64,000 bases of DNA from assembly GCF_030294945.1 (NCBI RefSeq), contig NZ_AP018448.1:1426001-1490000 (forward strand). The letters run 5' to 3'. Positions 39,275-48,649 of the stretch are shown here, one piece after another (position 1 is the first letter of the stretch; each line of letters opens with the position of its first letter). Source of the stretch: Streptomyces graminofaciens (GTDB lineage: Bacteria; Actinomycetota; Actinomycetes; Streptomycetales; Streptomycetaceae). A program made the translations under genes and the position numbers. The notes under the pieces were generated by a model. The model was not told where the DNA came from. It did not search any database and saw only the letters and a program-made list of their open reading frames with translations.

Positions 39275-40261
39275 ATGCGCAAGTTGCTCGCCGCCGCCGT
39301 CTGTCTCGCCGCGACCGCCACCGGGTGCGGCGCCTCGGTGGAGAAGACCCCGTCGAAGGACGCCTCCACGGTCACCCTCACCAACTGCGGCAAGAAGGTC
39401 ACGTACAAGGTCCCCGAACGTGTCGTGACCAACGATGTCGGGATCACCGAGCTGATGTTCGCCCTCGGTCTGGAGGACCGCATGGCCGGGTTCGCCATGC
39501 CCGACGACAAGGGCGATCTGAGCGACGTGCCCTGGAAGGGCGGCTACGACAAGGTGAAGTGGCTGTCGAAGGACCAGCTCACCAAGGAGAACGTCCTCGA
39601 CGCGAAGGGCGACTTCGTCTTCGCCGGCTGGAACTACGGCTTCCGCGACGACAACGGCTTCACCCCCGACGCCCTGAAGAAGCTCGGCATCCCCACGTAC
39701 ATCCTCACCGAGTCCTGCCGCAACGGCCGTACGAAGACCTCGCGGGGCATCATGCCGCCGCTGGAGGCCCTGTACACCGACCTCACCAATCTGGGGAAGC
39801 TGTTCGGCGTGGAGAAGCGGGCGGCCACACTGGTCGCCGACTTCAAGAAGCAGATCGCGGACGTACGGGCCGAGGCACCGGCCGAGAAGCCGAAGGTCCT
39901 CCTCTACGACAGCGGGCAGGACCAGCCCTTCACCTCGGGCCGTTACGCCGCGCCCGAGCAGATCATCAGCGAGGCCGGTGGCGTCAACGTCATGCGTGAC
40001 GTCGACGACTCCTGGACCACGGTCGGCTGGGAGAGCGTGGTCGAGCGGAACCCGGACGTCATCGTGATCTGCGACTACGGAGATGTGAGCGCCGAGCAGA
40101 AGAAGAAGTTCCTGCTGTCCTACGCCCCGCTGCGGAACGTGTCCGCCGTCAAGCACAAGCGGATCTTCGTCCTCGACTATGTCGATCTGGTCGAGAGCCC
40201 CCGCAACCCGTCGGCCATCGCCCGCCTGGGCACATATCTGCGGACGGTGGCCGACAAGTAG
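39275..40261 (+). CDS. btuF: Corrinoid-binding lipoprotein of the ABC importer (328 aa)
   Basis: A lipobox (ATATGC, Cys at ~18) marks a lipoprotein. The mature part has the periplasmic-binding fold of BtuF/FepB (PERVVTNDVGITELMFALGL; ENVLDAKGDFVFAGWNYGF; ERNPDVIVICDYG). It lies 9 bp after the ATPase gene. It delivers ligand to the permease. The 3' end converges with the beta-galactosidase relic 6 bp away. Confidence 0.85.
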   Translation: MRKLLAAAVCLAATATGCGASVEKTPSKDASTVTLTNCGKKVTYKVPERVVTNDVGITELMFALGLEDRMAGFAMPDDKGDLSDVPWKGGYDKVKWLSKDQLTKENVLDAKGDFVFAGWNYGFRDDNGFTPDALKKLGIPTYILTESCRNGRTKTSRGIMPPLEALYTDLTNLGKLFGVEKRAATLVADFKKQIADVRAEAPAEKPKVLLYDSGQDQPFTSGRYAAPEQIISEAGGVNVMRDVDDSWTTVGWESVVERNPDVIVICDYGDVSAEQKKKFLLSYAPLRNVSAVKHKRIFVLDYVDLVESPRNPSAIARLGTYLRTVADK

Positions 40262-40267
40262 ACGGTC

Positions 40268-42888
40268 TCACGCCTTTCGTACCCGCAACTCCGTGGTCGC
40301 GGGCCGCAGTCCGTCGGCCCGTGCGGTGAGCTTCAGGCGGCCCGGGCGTTTCGCCGGTCGCAGGATCGCGAGGGCCTTGCCGTGCCAGGTGTGGCGGCGG
40401 GGCCGCTTGAAGCTGTCGACGTTGTGGGGGTTGCCGTTGCCGACGCCGACCAGCTCGCCCGCGCCGTCCACCTCGAACGTCACCTTCAGCGTGGCGTCGG
40501 GGACGACCCGGCCGTGGCGGTCGACGACCTCGACCAGGACGTGGGCGAGGTCGTCGCGGCCTGTGGTGAGCGCGGTGACGTCCGGGACGAGGCGCAGCGA
40601 TGCCGGGGCTCCGACCGTGCGAAGGGTGGTCCGGCCGATCTCCTCCCCGTCGCGGAAGGCGAGGGCCGTCAACTCCCCCGGTGCGTACGGCACGGTGAAG
40701 GTGGCCATGGACCGCTCGGGGGCGGTCGCGGCACCACCGGGGAAGTCCTGACCGTCGAGGAGCAGCCGCACGCTGTCGCCGGGGGTGTAGACGTGCACCT
40801 TCATCGGGTGGCCTCGGTCGACCTCCCAGGTCCAGCTGCGCAGTTCGTCGTAGTAGCCCCACCAGAGGGCCACCTGCTCGGTGCCCGGCGGGGTCGGGCG
40901 CTCCACCAGCAGCTCGACCTGGCTCCGGCCGGTCACGGCGGCCCTCCAGTGGTTCTGTGGCTTGCGCTGCCCGATCAGGTCGAAGTCGCCGCAGTTCGCC
41001 TGGAAGTAGGGGTAGGCGTAGCCGAAGCCGCCCCAGTTGTGGTGCAGTTCGCGGGAGATCGACCAGCCGGGCATGACGCTCTGGTCGCCGATGGTCTCCG
41101 CCGTGCCGACGGGAGGGATGGGGGTCTTGCCGATGCCGGACTCGCCGAGATAGTCCCAGGCGGCCCAGATCCAGGTCCCGGTGGCCCAGGTGTGCTCGGC
41201 GGCGAAGGTGATGTCCTGGTGGATGGTCGCGGGGAACGTCTCGTTGTGCGTCATCGCCTTGTCGGGGTTGGCCTCGTGCATCTGCCCGTAGGTCTTGCCG
41301 TTGGCGTTGTAGTGCACGTCGCCGACGTCGACGTAGTTCCAGGACGGGTCGTGCGCCGAGTGGGTCGAGCCGCCGCCCAGGGTGACGGGCCTGGTGGTGT
41401 CGAGGGTACGGAGGACCGCCGCCAGCTCGGCGCCCCGGTGGCCGTTCGTGCGGTCGGTGATCTCGTTGCCGACCGACCACATCACCACACTGGGGTGGTT
41501 GCGGTCGCGGAGGACTGTGCTCCGCAGTCCTTCTCCCACCACTCGGCGAAGTGCACCGAGTAGTCGTCGGGGTTCTTGCCGGTGTCCCACATGTCGAAGA
41601 ACTCGTCCATGACGAGCATGCCCAGCCGGTCGCAGGCGTCGAGCAGTTCCGGCGTGGGCGGATTGTGGGCCGTGCGGATCGAGTTGAAGCCCGCCTCCTT
41701 GAGGATCTCGACGCGGCGCTCCTCCGAACGGCCGAGCGCGACGGCGCCCATCGGGCCGTGGTCGTGGTGGACGTTGCCGCCCATCACCTCGACGGGCTCG
41801 CCGTTGAGCAGGAAGCCGACCTCGCCGTTCCACGGCAGCGAGCGGAACCCGAAGGTGGTGGTGACCGTGTCGACGACCCTGCCGCCCACCAGCACCTCCG
41901 TGCGGGCGGTGTAGAGGCTCGGTGTGTCCATGGACCACAGGGCCGCGTCCTGCACCGGGAGGTCGAGCGACGCGACGGCCGTCTCCCCCGGCTCGACACT
42001 CTGCGCGGGCGCCCGCCGGGTGGTCACGGCACGGCCCCGTGCGTCGAGGACCGTGACCCGTACGTACGCCGACGCGGATCGCTCGCCGAGATTGGCGACC
42101 CGCGTCTCCACCCGGGCCACCGACCGACGTCCGCCCACCTCGGGCGTCGTCACGTGCACACCCCACAGGGGGATCCGCACGGGCCCCGTCACCGTCAGCC
42201 AGGTGTGCCGGTAGATGCCGGAGCCCGAGTACCAGCGGCTGTTCTTCCCGCTGTTGTCGACCCGGACGGCGAGCACGTTCGTGCCCGACGGGTCGAGGTA
42301 CGGGGTCAGGTCGTAGGCGAACGACGTGTAGCCGTGTGGGTGGAAACCGAGGTGGACTCCGTTGAGCCAGACATCCGCGTTCTGGTACACCCCGTCGAAC
42401 CGCAGCTCGATATGTGACCCGAGCTCGCCGGTCGCCTCCCCCGTCCCGAAGTGCTTGCGGTACCAGCCGACGCCGCCGACCGTGTACCCGGTCGAGCCCC
42501 CGTTCTGACTGTTCCGGGTGTCGAAGGGCCCGATCACCTGCGGGGCCTCGGGCCACGCCGGGTCGGGCTCCTTGGGCACCAGCACGGAGGAGTAGCTGGT
42601 CGCGCCGCCGTCGTCGGAGGTGGCGTACGGCAGGTCCTCGATGCTCCAGTCGTGCGGGAGGTCCAGTACGCGCCAGGCCCTGTCGTCGTACGACGGCTGC
42701 TCGGCCCCGGTGGCGTCGCCACGTAAGAAGAGCCAGCCCTCGTCGAACGACTGATCGCGCGCCCGCCCCGCGCCGCCCCGGGCGTCCGCCGCGGCGGGCG
42801 TCGACTGATACACCGCCATCGCGCCTGCGGCCGTCGCGCCCAGCTGCAGCGCCCGGCGCCGCGAGACCCGCCGTTGCCTCATCGTCAT
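40268..42888 (-). pseudogene. GH2 beta-galactosidase with Tat signal, one-base frameshift
   Basis: The gene starts MTMRQRRVSRRRALQLGATA, a Tat signal, then the GH2 sugar-binding domain (PHDWSIEDLPY; GVGWYRKHFG) and the catalytic barrel (MDEFFDMWDTGKNPDDYSVH; HPSVVMWSVGNEITDR with the acid/base Glu). The two halves are in different frames: the first runs to HFAEWWEKD, the second resumes at LRSTVLRDRN. Insertion of one C between 41526 and 41527 would restore GAC CTG CGG and a single ~872-codon frame. Either a recent inactivation or a sequencing error. Upstream in-frame sequence to 43045 is not coding. Confidence 0.85.
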
Positions 42889-43042
42889 CCCTTTCACCTC
42901 TCCACAAGAATTCGGTATGTCGAACATCGAGCAGAATGCTGAACTGGCATAGACATGACAGGAGTAGAGGGGTGGCGACGGTCGCGTCAAGGGGCGGGTG
43001 AGGCACCCCCCTCGGTGCAGCACTCCCGAGCGGGGTGGTTAG

Positions 43043-43067
43043 CATATGAGCGCCCCATATGAGCGCC
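43043..43067 (+). repeat. Tandem 12-bp repeats upstream of the GAPDH gene
   Basis: CATATGAGCGCC occurs twice with 1 bp between copies, 23 bp before the GTG start. It may be an operator or promoter duplication. Confidence 0.4.
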
Positions 43068-43089
43068 GCCTAGCTCGAAAGATATTTCT

Positions 43090-44535
43090 GTGACTGTCAA
43101 CGAGGACTCGTTCACCAACTGGAAGAACCGCGAGGAGATCGCGGAGTCGATGATCCCGATGATCGGGAAGCTCCACCGGGAGCGGGACGTGACGGTCCTG
43201 CTGCACAGCCGTTCCCTGGTGAACAAGTCGGTCGTCAGCATCCTCAAGACCCACCGCTTCGCCCGGCAGATCGCCGGCTACGAGCTGTCGGTCACCGACA
43301 CCCTGCCGTTCCTGCAGGCTCTCACCACGCTCGATCTCGGCCCGTCCCAGATCGACATCGGCATGCTCGCCGCGATGTACAAGGCCGACGACCGCGCGCT
43401 GTCGGTGGAGGCGTTCACCGCCGAGGCCGTCGCGGGTGCCACGGGCGCCAACAAGATCGAGGGCGGCGAGGGGCGTGACGTCGTCCTCTACGGCTTCGGG
43501 CGCATCGGCCGCCTCGTCGCACGGCTCCTCATCGAGAAGGCGGGCTCGGGCAACGGCCTTAGGCTGCGCGCCATCGTCGTCCGCGGGGGCGGCGACCAGG
43601 ACATCGTCAAGCGCGCCTCGCTGCTGCGCCGCGACTCGATCCACGGCCAGTTCCAGGGCACGATCACCGTCGACGAGGCGACCAGCACGATCAACGCCAA
43701 CGGCAACGAGATCAAGGTCATCTACGCGAACGACCCGTCCGAGATCGACTACACGGCGTACGGCATCAAGGACGCCATCCTCATCGACAACACGGGCAAG
43801 TGGCGCGACCGCGAGGGCCTGTCCGAGCACCTGCGCCCCGGCATCGACAAGGTCGTGCTGACCGCGCCGGGCAAGGGCGACGTCCCGAACATCGTGCACG
43901 GCGTCAACCACGACACGATCAAGCCGGACGAGCAGATCCTGTCCTGCGCCTCCTGCACCACCAACGCGATCGTCCCGCCGCTGAAGGCGATGGCCGACGA
44001 GTACGGGGTGCTGCGCGGTCACGTGGAGACCGTCCACTCGTTCACCAACGACCAGAACCTGCTGGACAACTACCACAAGGCCGACCGCCGGGGCCGCTCC
44101 GCGCCGCTCAACATGGTCATCACCGAGACCGGTGCCGCGTCCGCCGTCGCCAAGGCGCTGCCCGACCTCAAGGCGCCGATCACCGGCAGCTCGATCCGGG
44201 TGCCCGTGCCGGACGTCTCGATCGCGATCCTCAGCCTGCGCCTCGGCCGCGAGACGAACCGCGAGGAGGTCCTCGACTACCTCCGCGATGTCTCGCTGAC
44301 CTCGCCGCTGAAGCGTCAGATCGACTTCACCACGGCCCCCGACGCGGTCTCCAGCGACTTCATCGGCTCGCGCCACGCCTCGATCGTCGACGCGGGCGCC
44401 ACGAAGGTCGACGGCGACAACGCGATCCTCTACCTCTGGTACGACAACGAGTTCGGCTACTCGTGCCAGGTGATCCGGGTCGTGCAGCACGTCTCCGGCG
44501 TGGAGTACCCGACCTACCCGGCCACGGCGGTCTGA
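43090..44535 (+). CDS. gap: Glyceraldehyde-3-phosphate dehydrogenase, long form (481 aa)
   Basis: The NAD-binding motif YGFGRIGRLVARLL is at ~133-146 and the catalytic Cys289 in SCASCTTNAIVPPL. The C-terminal YLWYDNEFGYSCQV is the typical GAPDH end. A ~127-residue N-terminal extension (WKNREEIAESMIPMIGKLHR ...) defines the long-form subgroup seen in actinobacteria beside a normal-length Gap. It oxidises glyceraldehyde-3-phosphate with NAD(P) and phosphate, or acts in reverse. Stands alone, converging with a sugar ABC operon. Confidence 0.9.
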   Translation: MTVNEDSFTNWKNREEIAESMIPMIGKLHRERDVTVLLHSRSLVNKSVVSILKTHRFARQIAGYELSVTDTLPFLQALTTLDLGPSQIDIGMLAAMYKADDRALSVEAFTAEAVAGATGANKIEGGEGRDVVLYGFGRIGRLVARLLIEKAGSGNGLRLRAIVVRGGGDQDIVKRASLLRRDSIHGQFQGTITVDEATSTINANGNEIKVIYANDPSEIDYTAYGIKDAILIDNTGKWRDREGLSEHLRPGIDKVVLTAPGKGDVPNIVHGVNHDTIKPDEQILSCASCTTNAIVPPLKAMADEYGVLRGHVETVHSFTNDQNLLDNYHKADRRGRSAPLNMVITETGAASAVAKALPDLKAPITGSSIRVPVPDVSIAILSLRLGRETNREEVLDYLRDVSLTSPLKRQIDFTTAPDAVSSDFIGSRHASIVDAGATKVDGDNAILYLWYDNEFGYSCQVIRVVQHVSGVEYPTYPATAV

Positions 44536-44538
44536 TCC

Positions 44539-44556
44539 CACCACCGGCGGGTGGTG
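44539..44556. terminator. Short stem-loop between converging genes
   Basis: CACCACC pairs with GGTGGTG around GGCG in the 33-bp gap between gap (+) and the permease gene (-). Short but well placed. Confidence 0.45.
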
Positions 44557-44568
44557 CGCGGCGCCTCG

Positions 44569-45396
44569 TCAGCCCCGCACACCACCCGCCGTGAGCCCTC
44601 CCACGATGAACCGCTGGAAGAGGGCGAAGACACAGACCACGGGCAGGCTGATGAGCGTGGCCGTGGCCATCAGGGCGCCCCAGGCGGTCCCGTGCTGGCC
44701 GATGAACGCGTTGAGCAGTACGGTCACGGGCTGGACGTCGGAGTCACCGGCGAGCGTGAGCCCGAAGAGGAACTCCCCCCAGGCCAGCAGGAACGACAGC
44801 CCGGCCGCCGCGACCACGCCGGGCACCGTCAGCGGCAGGACGACCCGCAGCAGCACCCCGGGCAGCCCGCAGCCGTCGACCAGCGCGGCCTCCTCCAGCT
44901 CCGGCGGGAAGGCGCGCAGCACGGGGCGCAGCACGATCACCGTGAACGGCAGGGTGAGCGTGGTGTCGGCCGCGATCAGGCCCAGGTAGGTGTCGTCGAG
45001 CCCGGCGCGGCGTTCGAGGATGAACAGCGGCGCCGCCAGCACGATCGCCGGCGGCAACTGGGCGACCAGCAGGGCGAACACCATGGTCCCCGAGCCCCGC
45101 ATCCGCACCCGGGCGAGCGCGTAGCCGAGCGGCAGGCCCAGCAGCAGGGTCAGCGCGACCACTCCGCCGGCGATCACCAGACTGTTGAGCAGGGCCCGGG
45201 TCAGCCCCTCGTACCCGAGCGCGGTGTCGAAGTTCTCCCCGGTGAGCGGTGTGGGCACCCACTGCGGGGACGGGGTCAGAATCCGGTCCGGCTCGGTGAG
45301 ACCGGTCTTGGCCATCCAGTACACCGGGAGCAGGAACACGGCGGTCGTCACACCGGCGAGGAGGGTGAGCAGCCAGGGGTGCCGCGGTGGCCTCAC
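44569..45396 (-). CDS. Sugar ABC transporter permease, MalG type (275 aa)
   Basis: Six membrane helices. The EAA-type coupling loop reads LEEAALVDGCGLPGVLLRVV, then LPLTVPGVVAAAGLSFLLAW. The last gene of a permease pair behind a binding protein. The GTG start overlaps the upstream stop (GTGA). There is no ATPase in the operon, so a shared MsiK-like ATPase is expected, as for other Streptomyces sugar importers. Confidence 0.9.
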   Translation of the reverse strand: MRPPRHPWLLTLLAGVTTAVFLLPVYWMAKTGLTEPDRILTPSPQWVPTPLTGENFDTALGYEGLTRALLNSLVIAGGVVALTLLLGLPLGYALARVRMRGSGTMVFALLVAQLPPAIVLAAPLFILERRAGLDDTYLGLIAADTTLTLPFTVIVLRPVLRAFPPELEEAALVDGCGLPGVLLRVVLPLTVPGVVAAAGLSFLLAWGEFLFGLTLAGDSDVQPVTVLLNAFIGQHGTAWGALMATATLISLPVVCVFALFQRFIVGGLTAGGVRG

Positions 45397-46331
45397 GCCG
45401 GGCCCCCTTCGACGGTCTCTTTCCGTAGCCGGTGCACATACAGGGCGCCCGCGAGCAGCGGTACGACGAGCAGCAGCACGCCCGCCGCGCTCCCCCGGCC
45501 GAACCGGAAGAACGCGAAGAACACCTCGTAGACGTAGAGGGACAGCACTCGGGTGGCGTCGACGGGGCCGCCGCCCGTCATGACGAAGATCGTGTCGAAC
45601 ACCTTGAAGGTGTAGATGAGGCCGAGCAGCAGCACGGTCACCGACACCGGTCGCATCAGCGGCAAGGTGATGCGGCGGAAGCGCTGCCAGGCACCCGCGC
45701 CGTCGATGGCGGCGGCCTCGTACAGCTCGGGGTCGATGGTGTGCAGCCCCACCAGCAGCAGAAGCATGTTGAAGGGCACGCCGACCCAGATGTTGGCGAA
45801 CATGACCCCGGCCAGGGCGGTGCCCGGGTCGGTGAGCCAGTCGTGGGTCAGCGTGTCCAGGCCGACCGCGCGGAGCAGGGCGTTGTAGGCGCCGGACTCC
45901 GCGTCGAGCAACCAGCGGAAGAGGGTGCCGCTGACGACCGGGGGCAGTAGCCAGGCGATCAGCAGCAGCGACCTCAGCAGACCGTTCAGCGGGAACGGCC
46001 GGGCGAACAGCAGGGCCAGCGCGAAGCCGAGGGTGAACTGGAAGAGCAGCGATCCGAGCGTGAACACCACCGACAGGCGTACGGAGTGCCAGAAGCCCGG
46101 GTCGGACACGACGGCCCGGTAGTTGGCCAGGCCGTTGAAGCGCTGCGGACCGCCGAGCAGGGTGCTCAGCTGCACCTCGTGCACGGAGGTCCACAGGTTG
46201 TAGAACAGCGGATAGGCCAGGAAGAGGGCGAGGAGGACCAACCCGGGCAGGCAGAACAGGTAGCCCTGGCGTCGGCGCCGGGCGGCCGGGGACCGGTGGC
46301 CGTTCGCCGGGGACCGGTGGTCCGGGGTCAC
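45393..46331 (-). CDS. Sugar ABC transporter permease, MalF type (312 aa)
   Basis: Starts with a basic cytosolic segment then six helices (FCLPGLVLLALFLAYPLFYN). The coupling loop is LYEAAAIDGAGAWQRFRRIT, then LPLMRPVSVTVLLLGLIY. GTGA overlaps on both ends place it between the binding protein and the second permease. Confidence 0.9.
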   Translation of the reverse strand: MTPDHRSPANGHRSPAARRRRQGYLFCLPGLVLLALFLAYPLFYNLWTSVHEVQLSTLLGGPQRFNGLANYRAVVSDPGFWHSVRLSVVFTLGSLLFQFTLGFALALLFARPFPLNGLLRSLLLIAWLLPPVVSGTLFRWLLDAESGAYNALLRAVGLDTLTHDWLTDPGTALAGVMFANIWVGVPFNMLLLLVGLHTIDPELYEAAAIDGAGAWQRFRRITLPLMRPVSVTVLLLGLIYTFKVFDTIFVMTGGGPVDATRVLSLYVYEVFFAFFRFGRGSAAGVLLLVVPLLAGALYVHRLRKETVEGGPA

Positions 46332-47566
46332 TGTTCCGCCAGCGCCTTGTCGATCTTCGCGGCTGCCGTCCGGGCCGCTGCGGAGGGCGAGGCGGACCCG
46401 GTGAGCACGGCCTGCTCGGCCTCGGCGACGGCCTGGGAGGCGTCGGCGTAGTGCGGCCCGTACTGGCGCGGGCGGGCGAAGGCCAGCTGGTTGAGGAAGA
46501 GCCGCAGGGCCGGGTCGGAGGCCCAGGTGCCCTGGTCGGCGAGGTCCTTGCGGGCAGGGAGGTTGCCGAACGCGACCAGGTACGGGACGAGGGCCTGCGG
46601 GGTCTGCGTGTACTCGAGGACCTCCCATGCCTTGTCGAGGTGCTTGCCGTCCGCCGTGAGGACCCAGTTCTCGCCGCCCAGACAGGTGGCGGTCTCCTTG
46701 TCCCGGGGCAGGGCGACCACGGTCCAGTCGAAGTCCGCCTTCTTGAGGGTGGGGATCTGCCAGGGCCCGTTGATCTGCATGGCGGCCCGCTTGTCCATGA
46801 ACCGGATGTTGACGTCCTGCTGGGTCCAGCCCACGCACTGCTCGGACAGGGACTTCTTGGCGATCAGGCCGTCGAGGAACTCCAGCGCCGTCGCCCCGTA
46901 GGTGGCGAAGGTGTCCAGGTCACCGCCCGCCTGCCACAGGAACGGCAGGAACTGGAAGACTCCCTCCTCCGTCCTGATCGCGCTGAGCGCCAGCCCGAAC
47001 CGGTTCCCGCTGGTCAGCTTCTCTGCCGCCGACGCCAACTCGGCCCAGGTGGTGGGCGGTTCGACTCCGGCGTCCGCGAGCATCCGGGTGTTGCAGTAGA
47101 GGGCCAGGCAGTTGCTGTTGTTGGGGATGCCGAGGGTTTTCCCGTCGACCTGGCAGCCCTCCCAGGGGCCTTTGTAGTACTCGTCGGCCTGCCCCCATTC
47201 CTTCACCCTGCCGGTGAGATCGGCGAGCAGTTTCCCGCCGCCCAGGGAGTTCATGGCGACGTTGTCCACGATGGCGATGTCCGGGAGTTCACCGGCGATC
47301 GCGGCCAGGGTGATCTGCCGGTCGAGTTCCGCGAACGGGAACGTCCGCCGCTGGATGTTCACGTTCGGCACGTTCTCCTCGATGTCCTTGATGAGGCGTT
47401 CCATGCCGGGCTGGAAGTTGTCCAGGGTGAAGTAGTCCCACCAGGTGAGGGTGACCGTGTCGGGCTCGTCGGAGCCGCAGGAGGCCAGGGTCCCGCCGAG
47501 GCCGAGTGCGGCCCCTCCGGCGCCTGCGGCCCGCAGAAAACCGCGGCGGTCGACCGTGTACGACAT
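46328..47566 (-). CDS. Extracellular sugar-binding lipoprotein (412 aa)
   Basis: The N-terminus MSYTVDRRGFLRAAGAGGAA is a twin-arginine signal with lipobox LASC. The mature protein shows the family-1 solute-binding pattern (LTWWDYFTLDNFQPGMERLI; AAIAGELPDIAIVDNVAM; RAAMQINGPWQIPTLKKADF). The sugar cannot be deduced. It precedes both permease genes; an 80-bp gap separates it from the LacI-like gene. Confidence 0.9.
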   Translation of the reverse strand: MSYTVDRRGFLRAAGAGGAALGLGGTLASCGSDEPDTVTLTWWDYFTLDNFQPGMERLIKDIEENVPNVNIQRRTFPFAELDRQITLAAIAGELPDIAIVDNVAMNSLGGGKLLADLTGRVKEWGQADEYYKGPWEGCQVDGKTLGIPNNSNCLALYCNTRMLADAGVEPPTTWAELASAAEKLTSGNRFGLALSAIRTEEGVFQFLPFLWQAGGDLDTFATYGATALEFLDGLIAKKSLSEQCVGWTQQDVNIRFMDKRAAMQINGPWQIPTLKKADFDWTVVALPRDKETATCLGGENWVLTADGKHLDKAWEVLEYTQTPQALVPYLVAFGNLPARKDLADQGTWASDPALRLFLNQLAFARPRQYGPHYADASQAVAEAEQAVLTGSASPSAAARTAAAKIDKALAEQ

Positions 47567-47645
47567 GCTCCACTCCCAGTGAGAAGGCAAGAAAGCAGGA
47601 AGGAATGAACGGAGAAAGAAAGCAGAAACCCAGGTGGTGTCAGAA

Positions 47646-48647
47646 TCAGAAGTCGACGTCGAGACCCGGGAACTCCGGGAATTCCGGCTCCGGCTCCGAA
47701 CCCGGCACCGGTCGGCACTGACCCGTGCTGGCCCGCAGGGTGATGAGCGGCTTCAGCAGGATGTGCCGAGGCGGTGAGCCGGGTGAGGTGAGCCGCTTCA
47801 TCATCAGGTCGACGGCTATTCGGGCCATCTCCTTCGCGGGGATCTCCGCCGCCGTGAGCTGGGGGGTCACCTGTTCCGCCCAGGGGCTCGCGGCTACGCC
47901 GACGACGGAGAAGTCGCGCGGCACGCTGCGGCCGTGCCGGTTGAGCCCCCGGTAGACGCCCTCCAGGGCGGCCTCGTTCATGGTGACGAGCGAGGTGGTG
48001 GCCGGTTCCTCGTTCAGGATCCGCTCCAGGGCCGCCTCCCCCGAGGCGAGGTCGTCCCCGCAGAGGTACGCGTGCGGAACCAGCCCCAGATCCGCCATCG
48101 CCTGGGTGTACCCCTCCTGTCCGAGCCGCGCGAAGCCGTATCCGCTGTCGAACAACTCCTCCGACCGGTTGACGAAGGCGATCCTGCGATGGCCCAGGTC
48201 GGCGAGGTGCTGCACACAGCTGCCGGCCAGGCCGGCGAAGTCGAGGTCGACCCAGCCCGCCTCGTCCGCCGTACGGTTCCGCCCGATGGCGATGTACGGG
48301 AAGCCCGTCCTGGCGAGGTGGTCGACGCGGTCGTCCTCGCGACGGATCTCCATGACGACCACGCCGTCCACCCGCCGCAGACCGGTCATCATCCGCCGGA
48401 AGGAGGGGTCGGTCCCGGACCGGGCGGGCGAGAGCAGCAGGTCGTAGCCGTGCGCGGTGGCGGCCTCGGCGACTCCGCCGACGAAGGCCAGCTGCATGCT
48501 CGTGTAGTCCTGGTGCCGTCCGGCCGGAGGGTAGAGCAGTCCGAGCGTGCGCGTCTCCTCTCCCGGATCGGCCGGGCCGCCGTACAGGAGACCCGCGTCG
48601 CCGTCCGGGGCACGCGGCGCTGTCGGGTCGCTCATGTGCTCGGTCAT
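47646..48647 (-). CDS. LacI/GalR-type sensor without DNA-binding domain (333 aa)
   Basis: The periplasmic-binding-like sensor of LacI regulators starts at residue ~33 (RTLGLLYPPAGRHQDYTSMQ) and continues to HILLKPLITLRAS. Typical marks are YIAIGRNRT, HLADLGHRRIAFVNR and TTSLVTMNEAALEGVYRGLN. The N-terminal LacI HTH is absent, and the upstream sequence is occupied by the 3' end of the phosphatase gene. It may signal by protein contact, be a decoy, or have lost its HTH. It lies 2 bp after the phosphatase gene and upstream of the sugar importer. Confidence 0.8.
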   Translation of the reverse strand: MTEHMSDPTAPRAPDGDAGLLYGGPADPGEETRTLGLLYPPAGRHQDYTSMQLAFVGGVAEAATAHGYDLLLSPARSGTDPSFRRMMTGLRRVDGVVVMEIRREDDRVDHLARTGFPYIAIGRNRTADEAGWVDLDFAGLAGSCVQHLADLGHRRIAFVNRSEELFDSGYGFARLGQEGYTQAMADLGLVPHAYLCGDDLASGEAALERILNEEPATTSLVTMNEAALEGVYRGLNRHGRSVPRDFSVVGVAASPWAEQVTPQLTAAEIPAKEMARIAVDLMMKRLTSPGSPPRHILLKPLITLRASTGQCRPVPGSEPEPEFPEFPGLDVDF

Positions 48648-48649
48648 GA

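Noticed and set aside
38471..40156. A 561-codon - strand frame over the B12 transporter genes
   Set aside because: Antisense to btuD and btuF, both with clear motifs; no domain in the antisense product.
40268..43045. A single 925-aa protein for the beta-galactosidase region
   Set aside because: Its N-terminal third is in the wrong frame and low-complexity; the true N-terminus with the Tat signal is in another frame.
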